From NCBI GenBank assembly GCA_019095985.1, contig CM032660.1:51766382-51830381 (forward strand): a DNA stretch of 64,000 bases, in the 5' to 3' direction. The notes under the pieces are model-generated. The model saw only the letters and a program-made list of their open reading frames with translations. It had not been told where the DNA came from and did no database searches. Below, one piece after another: positions 49,080 to 60,275 of this stretch. Position 1 is the stretch's first letter. The number at the start of each line of letters is the position of its first letter. A program made the position numbers and the translations under genes. This DNA is from Streblospio benedicti (taxonomy: Eukaryota > Annelida > Polychaeta > Spionida > Spionidae).

Positions 49080-51714
49080 TTAGGCATAGAACCTCCAGCC
49101 ATCCCGGGTCTGCAGGATGCTGACAGGTGCAGTGGTCAGGTGCACCATGCAGGTGCCATTTCCTGTGTGGAAATAGAAGCTTCCACACGGGCCTAGAAAA
49201 TCAAAACCAACTATATTAGTCTATGGTAAATGTCACTTTTCACAATAACCAGACAGATAGAAAAGCATACAAATGTAGCTGGAGACAGGTTTTTCAAAAC
49301 CCGTAAAAAAATCAGGTTGAAAGTTTTTTAGCTATATATGTCTATCATGGTAGAAATATGCATTGTACAAAAATGTGAGAGAAAGATAATGTTGAAAGAT
49401 AATTTCACAAGCATCAGGAAACACACATAAACATATATTGATTGGTCGATCTGTACCTGCCGCCATACACGCCCTGATACAGGTCCCCAGGTCTGCCGTC
49501 AGCCCTCGCACCAACACACCTTCTTCCCCACGGGCCTGAGGCTCCTGCATCCGGAAACCCCAGCAACCTGCATACATCAACTACGTATTATCTACTAAAT
49601 TCAGATTATGGCATATATAAATGTACACGAAAATGGCAAAGAGACATTGTATTGGTCGTGTAAAGGTATCCCAGATGAATGAATCTCAATTTACAAGTAT
49701 GGTAACAGTTTTCAATGTATTAAATGTCAAGGTTGGTTGCCTTACCAGTTCGGAATTCAGATCTTTTGTACGCCACTTGTGTTTCCTCCCGTCCTGGAAC
49801 TTGTGGTTCTGTTGTTGTTGTTGGCTCCAAAGTCGTGATTGTGCCATGTCCTGTGGTGCTCTGTCCTGTTTCTTTAGTACTTGACATTCCTACATTTGCT
49901 CCCAGCCCTTCGATTTGTGTTGTTCCTTCGTCGGTACTTCTTTCCTCTTCTACCCGTGTTGTTATTTCTTTTGTTGTTGTTTCTGTTGTTGGCCTTTCTT
50001 CTGCTGTTCTTTCTGCTGTTGTTCTCTCAGTTGGTGTTTCAACTGTGGCTTTTTCTTCTGTTGTTGTGGCCGGACCGTTAGTTGTTGATGTGCCTACCAG
50101 ATAATTACAGAATCAAAATCATTGATTTACAGTGTATGTTATGCATAATAATTATACATGTGATTTCAGCTGTATTAGTCTTTGCTTTTATTTGGGCAGT
50201 GGGCATTTGTTATGTTTTAGAGGTATAATGTTTAGCTTCTTGACGCTCATCAGTACATGATCGTACTGTGTTACAAATACATTCATCTAAAAACTATGAC
50301 AGTGTCAGATAATATTAACAAAAAAGAGTTATGAGGTCAAAATTATTTAACAATTCTGTGTTATCGGTACTCATCTTGGCATGGACCCCAATAATATTGC
50401 TTTTGCATTAGACCTTAATAAACCGAATAAGACTATTCTCACTCTTGACAAAGCCAGGATATGAGCTGAAACTTCCTAAAAGGACTTCAATCATTTTGGT
50501 TTTCAGTGCACCCTGCATTTTTTGCCCTTAGCACGTATGAGGACCTCTATCAAATAATTTCATGTACGTGCTAATACTTAACCGCATCAAAAAGCTTCAG
50601 TCTTGATAAAAAGCAAGTTATCTATATGGTGACAATTATTTACAAGGAAAGGAAGAAATAACAAGCGGATAAATAGACATCATAAAAAGTATACCCCTGG
50701 GGCCTGGACCCCTAATGTACTGATTAGGGATAAGTTGCGATAACAAATAGAAAACAGCCCCCCTATAATGCTATACTCACAATCTGGCACGGCACAATAC
50801 TCCCAGCGAACATCCGTGTCGGTGGTGTAGCACCACAGGCTGGGGGTACTGTCCGGGTTGCGGCAGTAGTTGGCCGCCTCCTCAAGGGTGGCATCGGGGA
50901 ACGAAGCCGCGTCAATCATAGCATTAGGGGTGTGAGGAAACTGCGAGTCCCAGCGCTGGCAGACGCGCCCACTGACGGTCACGTTCACTGTGCCTGTGTA
51001 GCTTTTGCCTTCAGGGTCATTCTTGCAGTCTGTAACGCATGAGAACTATGCCTCAGGCTAGGCGAGTACTCTACAGCCATCAATGTCTGATGATTATAGC
51101 AGTGGTGTTTACATACGTCTTCTAGACACAGGTTTATTTACTAACTGAGCCTTGTGGCGAGGGGTGGAGGATCTCACTGGGGATTGGCGTCGAACGAGGT
51201 AGGGTCTTGTAGAAGGTGGACGTTTGTAGTAGGGCAATCAGTGTATCCCAGTGTATCATTAATGCATCATTGGAATAGGCATTGGTCATCAGTCAACTAT
51301 TCAACTACCGCGAGTTCTTGTGCACATTCGCTCCAGAATGTACTATTCCCGCCGATGTGGGCCGTGTAGTGCAAGTGTTGGGGGAAATTAATGTTAAATT
51401 GTCCTAAATCGTTGTATCTTGCCTTGACATAGTTTGATTATTTTTAACACTATATGTAGATATATCAAAGTGGACTGTGTGTGGTATGTGAGCACGAGGA
51501 TTGACCTATGACGTTGTTACCGTACGAATTGTTACCTATGACGTTGTTTCCTTATAAACTTGTTACCATGTGACGTTGTTACAGTATGACTTTGTTACAG
51601 TATGATGTAGTTACCATATATAACGTTGCCTATGACGTGGTTACCTTGGGTATTCACAGCCACAGCAGCCGCCACCGTGCTTGTCATCATCGTCCATATG
51701 AATTGCGCTCGCAT
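49080..51714 (-). CDS. Secreted kringle / Thr-rich stalk / PAN-like protein
   Basis: Five exons on the minus strand: 51714-51645, 51029-50781, 50093-49746, 49567-49457 and 49192-49080; all four introns are phase 1 with good borders, giving 296 residues. Exon one reads MRAQFIWTMMTSTVAAAVAV, a plausible signal peptide. Exon two is one full kringle with six cysteines (25, 47, 79, 90, 102, 107), SGRVCQRWD, NYCRNPD and WEYC. Residues 108-222 are Thr/Glu/Pro-rich, like a mucin stalk. Residues 223-296 (GCWGFR…CIRACMAAGPCGSFYF…GDWRFYA-like end, actually DGWRFYA) resemble the C-terminal part of a PAN/apple module. There is no membrane segment, so it is likely secreted. The second Asp of the plasminogen lysine-binding pair is Thr85 here, so lysine binding is doubtful. 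No protease domain is present. The uniform phase 1 is typical of shuffled extracellular modules. Confidence 0.88.
51516..51644 (-). repeat. 15-16-bp GTAAC minisatellite at the start of the kringle gene's first intron
   Basis: Reading the minus strand from the donor (CCCAAG/GTAACC), units start at 51644, then about every 15-16 bp for nine units. The consensus is GTAACAACGTCATA(C)G; six or seven retain GTAAC preceded by T/A-G. The array begins exactly at the splice donor, so the donor itself has been amplified. Confidence 0.85.
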
Positions 51715-52192
51715 CGCGGCCAGCGAGTCTGGCAAACGAAACACAGATTATGAAATTCTGGCATTAGTGTGCACAAAGACATCAAGTTTGTCTAGGGTGC
51801 ATTATGTCTAGAAGTGATGAGTCTATAATGACTACATAAATCTGCTAGAAATGAGTGTTGTCGCAACCACGTAACGTAACATTAATGTTTGTGTCAATTT
51901 TGTTGTAAAGTAATAGTGATTGAGACTGACAATTAAAGCTGATAAACGCGATGAACGTGAATTTCTAACCTTATTTCCAGTTCCAAAAGAGCGTCCTAGT
52001 GCCCGATTTCCACTACTGGGTACGAATCACAGACGACAATGGCGACACATGCACCTGTTTACTGCTTTGTCTAAAACTGCGACTTCACCGTGCAACGCGA
52101 TATAGTAATGAAACTAATTTCATATAGACACTTTTCAGACAACGATGGCGACACAGACCCACCTTTTGTCTAAAACTGCGACTCCGCCGTAA

Positions 52193-52387
52193 AACAGTGG
52201 AACCTGTCCATGTGGACACCTCCAGATAATGAAAATCATCTTAAATGGACACTTTTCATTTACCATATATCTTTCCCTTCTGTGTATCATAACTGTTCAG
52301 CGAACCCCTCTGTCACGGTCACCTGTCTCTTATGGATAGTTTTCACTTCTATAGATGATGTCCACCTTAGACAGGTTCCACTGTAGT
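52193..52387. mobile_element. MITE with 'CAGTGGAACCTGTCC' inverted ends
   Basis: ACAGTGGAACCTGTCCATG at the left is mirrored by TTAGACAGGTTCCACTGT at the right, and CTCCAGATAATG/GTGGACACC blocks lie inside. Best preserved member of the family in the window, about 195 bp. Confidence 0.8.
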
Positions 52388-53814
52388 AGTGGACAGCCTG
52401 TGAGCTTACTCCATTTAACAAAATGCTCCACCCGTTACATAGTGCGCTGTGCAAACGCATTAATACCTCACTGGCACAACACAGCTCCATTACCGCAAAA
52501 TGACTATTTGTTCTCAAATACCACAATTCAATATGCAATTCATTTTTCAGACAAATGTGAATGCCGTGGTTTATATATATAGTCGTCAAGCTGGTTCTCA
52601 ATACTTAAATGCATACTCCGGCTCATTGGCACACTAGTCGATCAATTGGTCACTTTTCATGTACATGCCTCGACAGCGCAGGCAACTGGATCAATAGATG
52701 TGAGTTAAGGAACATGAGAAGCTTTGAGAAAATGAATAATGGAAGAATGAAATATCAATGGGTTGCAGTCAATTGTACCACATAAATGTTTGTCCCCCTT
52801 ATTCTCTACATTAGGAACCTCCAATACCCATCACCCAAAATCCCTGGCACCCATTGTGTACTTTGTAATTGCACATTTTGATTGGTAATTAAAGCCATGT
52901 GTACAACATAACACTTAATGGGGAAGTAAATTTTTGTGTCTCATTTGAAATGTGTTACGATGTTAAGTAAAATAAGCATAAAATATTTACAATATGTAAA
53001 CCCAGATAAACAGTTTACGATCATACTTAGCCTAATAGAACAAACAACTATTATGAATAAGTGATGAAAATTACTCCTTTAAAGTATTAATATAACAACT
53101 TAAGCAAAAAAGACGTCATATTTCTCTCCGGTCAGAGCAGTTCACCTATATGCCTAAGTGACTCAACAAGTGCAGTGGGAGACTATAATAATCTTCGCAA
53201 TTATCTTCATGATATTTAAACAAATAAGTCTGATATAATACTTGTAGTGAATACAAATGGTTATATATAATGTTTTTTTCTACTGATACTGTAAAACAAG
53301 AATATTTCGTAGCTATCAAATTTTGCAACTTTCATCTATAAATAATTTTGTGACTATTTTATTTTGCGATTTTGGCCCATCCTGAATCATAGGCTGTTAA
53401 TGTTTGCGGACTATTTAAGTTTGTGTTTTTGCACCTACACACAAAATTCGCAAATTAAATTTTTGCGCCAATATTTCTAGTTTTACAGTATTCTACAATA
53501 CTTATCTTTAAATGCTACTTTGGCCTACATAATATCAAAGAATCCTAGGTCAAGGTCTCAAAGAATGTCAACTTCCTCTTTATCTGGGTACTGTCATTAC
53601 TGACACAAACAATAAGGAATTGCTCAGTATTCAGTAACTGCCACAGCAATTTGATACTCTTGTATGAAAAAGCTCTAAATAACGATTGAAATGACAAACA
53701 TATTTTTTGGGTATGGCTACAGGTTAATATTCATTTATTACCTTCGTTCATACTAATAATTAAAACAAAATTCCAAGCCCCTTTCAGAAGAAGATCATAT
53801 CCATTAATGCAATT

Positions 53815-54030
53815 GCCTGTGATCAACAGCACATTCGGTGCACAGTGCACTCAGTGACTCTTTCAACCAACGACATGTACCTGATCAACGTACAGATACC
53901 AAGGAGTAGTGGTCAACTATGTCGAAGTGAGTCTGCTCACGACTCACCACCAGCCACGACCGGGAATTGAACGCACAGCATTCTAGGCATGAGTTTAACT
54001 CTGTATCCATTCTCCCACAAGAGCACACAA
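53815..54030 (-). mobile_element. tRNA-derived SINE, diverged copy
   Basis: On the minus strand it has an A-box remnant (GTGGGAGAATGGATAC), an eroded B box (GTTCAATTCCCGGT) and the body TACAGATA/TACGTTGATCAGGTACATG matching the 19346-19655 copy. Confidence 0.65.
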
Positions 54031-55007
54031 ACACCCACCACAACAACAATGGTAAACCAATATCTGAATAATGTTTTCCTATTTTACAGTAATGCAAATT
54101 TCAAACAATGTTCTTCATTATGATATGAATGGAAATGGATCTATTACTGTACACCGACTTTTCCTTTGAGTAATTGAATTCCTTCTGAGAGCATTTCTTG
54201 TAGAATCTGATCTTCAGGGACATTCAAGGTCAAACATTTATTACAGTTTTTGAACAATTAAATGTGACTTTGTATTTGTGCCAGGAACAAGTCAAAGATG
54301 ATTTTCATGATGATATAAGATATGAATTATTTTATTTCAACATGACGGGGGTTAAAGTGGCTTATTGAAATTGAGTTTAGTCAATTATATAGCTTTTAAC
54401 ATTACACCAATTTTTTAATATTATCATTTTCATGGCAATTGCACATATTAATCTAACAATCAAAGGATTTTTTCAGCTTCCCCAATGAAAATTATTCATA
54501 CATGTAAAAGTATACTTTTTGGGAATAAAGAATGGCAAAATGAGAAGACCAAATACATGACCTCAGGAAGTACTCACCTTGGTTATATGAAACTTAGGTA
54601 GTCTTTATACTGTTTTTGTACATAGCATACATTACATTTCTCATCTGGATTGAGTTGCAGAACAAAAGAAATTGGTATTGATATGATTGCTTTATGAGGG
54701 TGTTCTATCTGTGTAATCTAAGCTAAACTGATGCTATATTCCTGGATATCAAAGAACAACATATAATATATTGCATAATGAGAAGTACAGTAGCAGTAGC
54801 AATTAAATATTGTGTACAATCCTTCAAGGCTAATTTGTAAAGTTTCTTCACACTTTAATCTAACAAGCAAAATAAAATGTTGAAGTTCATGGGTAGATCC
54901 AGGGAAGGGGCGCAATATGCTCATTTTTGTGCATTATATAGGAACAGTAGTTTTGCTTGAAAGTTTTATTTACACAAGCAAATTATGACTCTTTTTTTAT
55001 ATTTGAT

Positions 55008-55013
55008 TTTATT
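55008..55013 (-). promoter_or_regulatory. Candidate polyadenylation signal for the PhnD-like gene
   Basis: AATAAA on the minus strand about 140 bp after the stop codon; a second one lies at 54965-54970. Confidence 0.4.
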
Positions 55014-55149
55014 AATCGCTAAAGTTATACAATGGAAATTGTGCATTTGCTCTTCTATGTGTCAGACGACTTTACAGAACCTACATTGAACCATAAATCA
55101 AATAGCCTATAACCTCCATCATATAGCGACACTTTTTGCCCTGTGTTTG

Positions 55150-58100
55150 TTACTTCTCTGTGTCCATGGTGATGACCTCTTTGATGCGCTTATCCTTGGC
55201 GATGACCTGGTGGCGGAAACGACAGACGTGGTCAGCCTACTGCCCTTGTTGCCCCTGTCCTTTTGCCCGGTCACTGTCCGAGTGCTCACTATGGAGGAGC
55301 TGGCAGTGGTCACTCCGCCACTGACCCTGGCCATGACGCCCTTAATCAGCGGGACGTCGTACATGGAGTGGTTGACAGGCTTGAAGCCCCACACGTGGTA
55401 CTTGGTGAGGCGGGCTGACCACTGGTCACTGCGGTGCATGGTCAGCAGGGCGTCCGCGATAGCCGTCTGCTCACTCGCTGCAAACACACACAGTGGGGAG
55501 TTTATGGTCACAAGTGATGGATTTTGTAAATATACATAAGTCACAATATTAGTATTCAGTAAGTAGAATATGGTCTAAATCTTTTTTTTTGTTCTTAAAT
55601 GTTACCAAAGTCTTAAAAAGGTTAATAAAAAGGATTATAAAATATTGATAATTTGATTAGACTTTGGAAGCGGAATGGAACAACAACCATGAAAAACACA
55701 GTACACATGAGGGTAGTGGTGAGCATACTCGAGTACTCATCATGCATTAGCGTGATAACCAAAGCAAAGTACTTTATGGTAGGTCGTAATAGCCGGATAC
55801 GGACATAGACACTTAAACAATATTTAGTACATTTTTCAATGTATCTCTATTATGAGTTACACTGCTTTGCTTGTCACGTCTGAAAAAAGCTTTACACACT
55901 CATTTTGCTCAATTAGTTTTCTTATCCTTAAGGTTCTTATTAGAATATATAAATATAATGCCATTAAAAAAGAATGTTTGTGAGCAGGTGATAAATACAA
56001 TATTGAAATAAAAATCATAGATTATCATTTAAGATAGCCAGAGTCCCCAACATTGTTGGTGTGTTACCCGGCAGTCTGGAGTTGACCACGAGCGGCTGGA
56101 TGGGCATCGGTCCCCAGGAGCACAGCACGTGTAGACAGTCCCGAGCCGCGGGGTGGCTCAGCAGGTATGACTGAAGATCACAGGAGACATCCTCACATAG
56201 TGGTCATTACAAAGTGTGTTATATCTCTTTTCAACTCGTATATATGAAGGGTCAAGAATCCATACATCCCTCTTTTGTGTCTTAGTGCCTACATCCCAAG
56301 ATTTGGGGACATCCTACAACTGTCAGTTGTTTTCCTACATTCCACTCTTCCATAAAATCCCACATTCATCATTTTCGTAAAGATTTTTCTACATCACACT
56401 TTTGCACACGTTTTCCCAACATCTCTCTTCCTTAAAATCCTACAACCCTCATGTTCAGGGTCTTTTCCGTGAGTATCTATTTTTCAGGCCACCCCAAATT
56501 CTAAGCTTCTTAATATCATCATTGACAAGCTAACACTGTCGCCTGACACGATCATAAGACCATTGAGCCCCTCACCTGTAGTGTGTTGGCGTCGATGGCT
56601 GCCGCGTCAATCTCTCCCGTCAAGATGGCCGCCAGCGATTTATCGTGGGAACCTGAACGCAGAAATAAACCAATTATGCTCATTTTTGTCAAGTGCTATA
56701 TGCAGAAAAGCTCCCAATGATTAGATAATAACTTAAAGCATAACATTTGACCATTTACGTACCATGCACTGAACACCCACAGACCGACATCTGACTTCGT
56801 TTTGACCACCTACTGACCTGTCGTCTAGAAAGTCTTCCGTCCAGTTCCTTATTGTCTGCCCACTATTCCACTCTTGATACACCAGTCAATGACTGCCTAC
56901 TAGCCACTCACTTGGCGCCACCAATCTGAACAAAAAATGAACATCAAGCAACTTCTTTGTGACCCACCAACCACCCACAAACAGCCCACTGAAAACTCAC
57001 TGCTCACTCACTGACCATTGCCTGGCCATCTACTGACCATCCACTGATCACCTACTGACCACTCACTGACCACCCACCTGTGGCCACCATCTGGCCAAAG
57101 AAGCTGTCATCGAGCCCCCGCTTGGCGAGCTCCATCTGCGTGATGTAGTTTCCACTGAGAGATACACAGTCGTTGTAGCCGAAGCGACAGCCGCGAAGGT
57201 CCAGGAAACTTCCCAATCCGGACCTGGACGAGAGGGGGGCAAATATTACATGGACACTCTCAAATATCTTAAATCATTCATTTCAAGCTTTTTAAATACT
57301 AAAGGTGTAGATATGTATTAATTTTGACCTCTTTGCATACATTTACATATGCAATTGCTGTAGACAAGAGCAATTATCCACTGCTTCCTCTTTGCCTGAT
57401 CATTTCCAACAAATTGACCACCATTAGACCACTGATTGACAACATACTGACCACCCAATTGACAACTTACTGACCACCAAATTGACAACTTGCTGACCAA
57501 CCATGACCAATACCTGACGGCCCAAAGACCACTGCTAGCCTAGTAGCCTACCAGCTGACCACTCTATAATTACCCAATGACCTCTTCCTTAAATACCACT
57601 CACATATATACTACCCATTAAGTACCCCACGCAATGACCATTCACCACAGACTACTCGATTACGTCTCACTGCCCCCCTCCCCCTCCCTACCTCCCTACC
57701 CCACTGACCTGACGTGGACGACGACATCTGAGTAGTAGACTGGCTGGCTGTCGATGTTGTGTGGGTGCGTGTGGACGGGGGCAGCGGGCAGCAGGGCACA
57801 GCGCGGCGGCGATTGGTCAACAGCGGTCAGCAGCGACAGGTAGCCCGTGGCACACATGAACGCTGCAACGCAACACACAACCAACCAATACATGTGGTCA
57901 TCGCTGTTGGGACCAACTCTATAATAAGACCATTTCTAATGGTCACCCAGGTTTTCTAAAAGGACCAACATGGAGGGACATCATTTCTTTATTGAGTCTA
58001 CTTGAGGTCAGTCATTTGCTTGTCGATCGTAATAGAGATCGGTGAATTGTTTACATGGCCAATTCATATGTCGCAACAGAATATTGAGTAATATTTCATA

Positions 58101-59293
58101 AATGTATTATTTATGACTTTAATTTTGAATCATTTGCCAATGGCCACTTTCTAAAAAAGGTAGACACTAAAAATGTTCTGTGTCGTTTCAAAATGTACCC
58201 CCGCCGATTCTGCACATATTATGCATGCAACCTCCGTGCACTAATTACAGTAGACCATCCAAATAAGACCACCTCCCTATGAAGTCCACACCTACAGTAA
58301 AACCACTGTCCCAAACGTTTAAGTTTATGAGAGTTAACCTGCAAAGTGATAGCTTAACCGTCTTAGACTGAGGTTGTACTGCTCATGTGTATTACCGATG
58401 TCTGCCTCGTCCGTGGTGAAGGGGTCGTCCCTGCCTGCCGGCGGCCCGCTCCACCGGGACTCCACGGCCAGGCTGACCGGCCGGCACAGCGAATACTCCA
58501 GGTACTCCTGGTACGTCTGTGGGGAACGTGAGCTTTGTGATTAGAGGTTTGCATTGTGATTAGCAGTTTGCATCATTATGAGTTTGCATTGTGATTATGA
58601 GTTTGAATTTGAATTGGGATTAGGAGTTTGCATTATGATTGTACTTATGCACTGTCCTGCACAATCCTGCATGCATTTCATGGATGCATGTTTGTGGTTT
58701 ATCCTAGATGATTTTGATTAATGAATATAAACTAGAAAATTACCATTCAAGGTGGCAAACCAGATGCTGTCGTAAAATCATCCACAATGTAATTAAATAT
58801 AGGATGACCAGACTGATATGAAATGAGACATTCACCAGTGTCAACATATACTGATATTGAGCGCAAGAGCTAAATGAAAAATACATTTTATGGTCTACAA
58901 TTAATGAATATAAAATGGAAAGCGTCACTCAAGGTGACAAACCAGTGTTATGTTAAAATCAACCACAATGTAACCAAATATGGTCCATTGTGGATGATAT
59001 GAAAAGAGCATGATATTCACCAGTGTCAACATATATACTGATATTGAGCGCAAAAGCTATAATGGTGTTTAAAAATACATTTAATAATCAATATAAAACT
59101 ATGTGCTAACTTCATTTACTTAAATTTGGGGGCAATAGTCCAAGTCCCCTTAAAAAACTCTTAGTCATGCAAGCCCTGCTGCCACAGCAGTCTACCCCGG
59201 TACCTGGTAGAGTCCAAGCGGCAGTCCGGGGACCAGGTAGGTGAGGAGGCGCAGACTCCTGCGGCCCCGCATCACGTCAGTCGTCACCGGCAT
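55150..59293 (-). CDS. PhnD-like phosphate/phosphonate-binding-fold protein of unknown animal role
   Basis: Eight minus-strand exons (59293-59204, 58516-58396, 57862-57709, 57223-57078, 56652-56576, 56170-56068, 55477-55326, 55206-55150) with AG/GT borders and matching phases give 299 residues. The fold is that of substrate-binding proteins of bacterial phosphonate/phosphite ABC importers. Evidence: RLLTYLVPGLPLGLYQ at the start; DIAFMCATGYLSLL (69-82); PVYYSDVVV (about 111-119); the pair FGYNDCVSLSGN (about 134-145) and TGSHDKSLAAILTGEIDAAA (170-189) followed by IDANTL, equal to bacterial YND.xSxSG and GSHxxSIxAvxxGxxDxAAID. The domain begins almost at residue 14 and there is no signal peptide, so it is predicted cytosolic, unlike bacterial relatives. 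No permease or ATPase gene is nearby. Many introns argue for long residence in the animal lineage. A ligand is not predictable. The exon split at 55326/55206 is inferred from GTCAGT/CAG and frame quality; reading through would add a Ser/Arg-rich tail. Confidence 0.85.
56268..56480. repeat. Pyrimidine-rich degenerate array in a PhnD-like gene intron
   Basis: ACATCCC, TACATTCCACTCTTCC and TAAAATCCCACATTCATCAT-type units recur at about 35 bp; same family as 10301-10505 and, inverted, 23384-23612. Confidence 0.65.
56985..57077 (-). repeat. 11-bp GGTCAGT array at an intron start of the PhnD-like gene
   Basis: Directly after the donor at 57078/57077 the minus strand reads (G)TGGTCAGTGAG, TGGTCAGTAGG, TGATCAGTGGA, TGGTCAGTAGA and so on for about eight units. 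Each contains a donor-like GTCAGT. A related 22-bp array lies inside the preceding intron. Confidence 0.8.
57418..57505 (-). repeat. 22-bp array inside a PhnD-like gene intron
   Basis: On the minus strand TGGTCAG(C/T)AAGTTGTCAATT is repeated about three to four times, again carrying GTCAGT-like cores, but away from the exon. Confidence 0.7.
58545..58645. repeat. 17-20-bp 'GTTTGCATTGTGATTAG' minisatellite
   Basis: About five imperfect units of GAGTTTGCATT(G/A)TGATTA lie just upstream (minus strand) of the 58516 acceptor. Confidence 0.8.
58724..59090. repeat. Tandem duplication of about 185 bp in the first intron of the PhnD-like gene
   Basis: Both halves run AATGAATATAAA, then AAGGTG(G/A)CAAACCAG, CACAATGTAA, TTCACCAGTGTCAACATATA, CTGATATTGAGCGCAA, in the same order and orientation, with small indels. 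Confidence 0.85.
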
Positions 59294-60141
59294 CGCAAAC
59301 GTCAGACGTACACGTCAATCTGGAAACTGCACAACATGTGTATTATGTGACAAGCGACAAGCTACATGCTACATATGACAGGGGGGTGTTATAGGGACAT
59401 GTAGGTAAATCCCATGTCTTTGAACATCTGTCGTTTCTAAAGGAACATACGAACATGCACATACCAATTTTATGTTAAAGCAGGCTGCCTTTTGGTCTAT
59501 GCCTATAATATAGCTGCTATGTGCATGTTTTAAAATTGTAAGACCTATTTTAGTTGAGATTTATGTCATTGTAAAACATGTTAACACAAGAGAGCATTAG
59601 AATATTGACACAAAATAGATACAGAAAAAATCAAATGAACATGAGCAATTATAGTAAAATTCAATATAGATACATGAAAATAAGTAAAACATACTGAAAC
59701 ATATGCTCAAACATTACAAATACTACATATGTAAACAAAATTATCACCTAAACAAGATCAGCCCCAGAATCGGTTTCAATTTGGGCACTCTCTTGCACTA
59801 TGTTTAGTTAATACACTAAATATCCAAGAATAAAGTGGTAGCGCTTGTCTCGCAAATGCTTGAATGACTCTTTACAACGCACAGCATAATTACAGCCTAT
59901 GGCAGTACGCGTGACTAATCACACGGATATCCTTCTATTATTCACACGGATGTATACGGGGAAATAAGCGCCATTAGTGTTCATAACGCACTAGGCATGT
60001 TGATTCATCGCTAACAAACATAAAACGTTAAGTCAGTTTCACTTTTATTACTCGCCTCAAATCGTAATAGTGACCTCATATCCTGCCTTACAGGAGGATT
60101 ACACGAATCTTTGTTTTTTAAACAGAATTTTACCACAAACT

Positions 60142-60275
60142 ACAGAGGAACCTGTCCATGTGGACGTCTCCCAAATAAGGACACATGTCATGTTTGGACA
60201 CTTTCCTTTTCTCCCTGTCCTTATATGTCACATATGAATTCAACTTCATCACTTAAGAGAGGCTCCTCTGTACTT
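60142..60275. mobile_element. MITE with 'AGAGGAACCTGTCCATGTGG' end
   Basis: The left end AGAGGAACCTGTCC pairs roughly with AGAGAGGCTCCTCTGTAC at the right. A second right end, AAGAGAGGCTCCACTGTAC, follows near 60425, so this may be two overlapping copies. Confidence 0.6.

Larger units (their letters stand above)
51720..55000. other. Intergenic stretch, repeats only
   Basis: No exon seen. It contains MITE 52193-52387 and SINE 53815-54030. Around 53300-53480 a theme of 'TTTTGCGA' and 'AAATTCGCAAAT' alternates with ACTGTA/TACAGTA, another decayed fold-back. Confidence 0.45.

Noticed and set aside
55147-55539. 130-codon plus-strand frame
   Set aside because: It is the antisense shadow of the last PhnD-like exons.
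57000-57080. CRISPR-like direct repeats
   Set aside because: Units of 11-12 bp without unique spacers, in an animal intron; it is a minisatellite.
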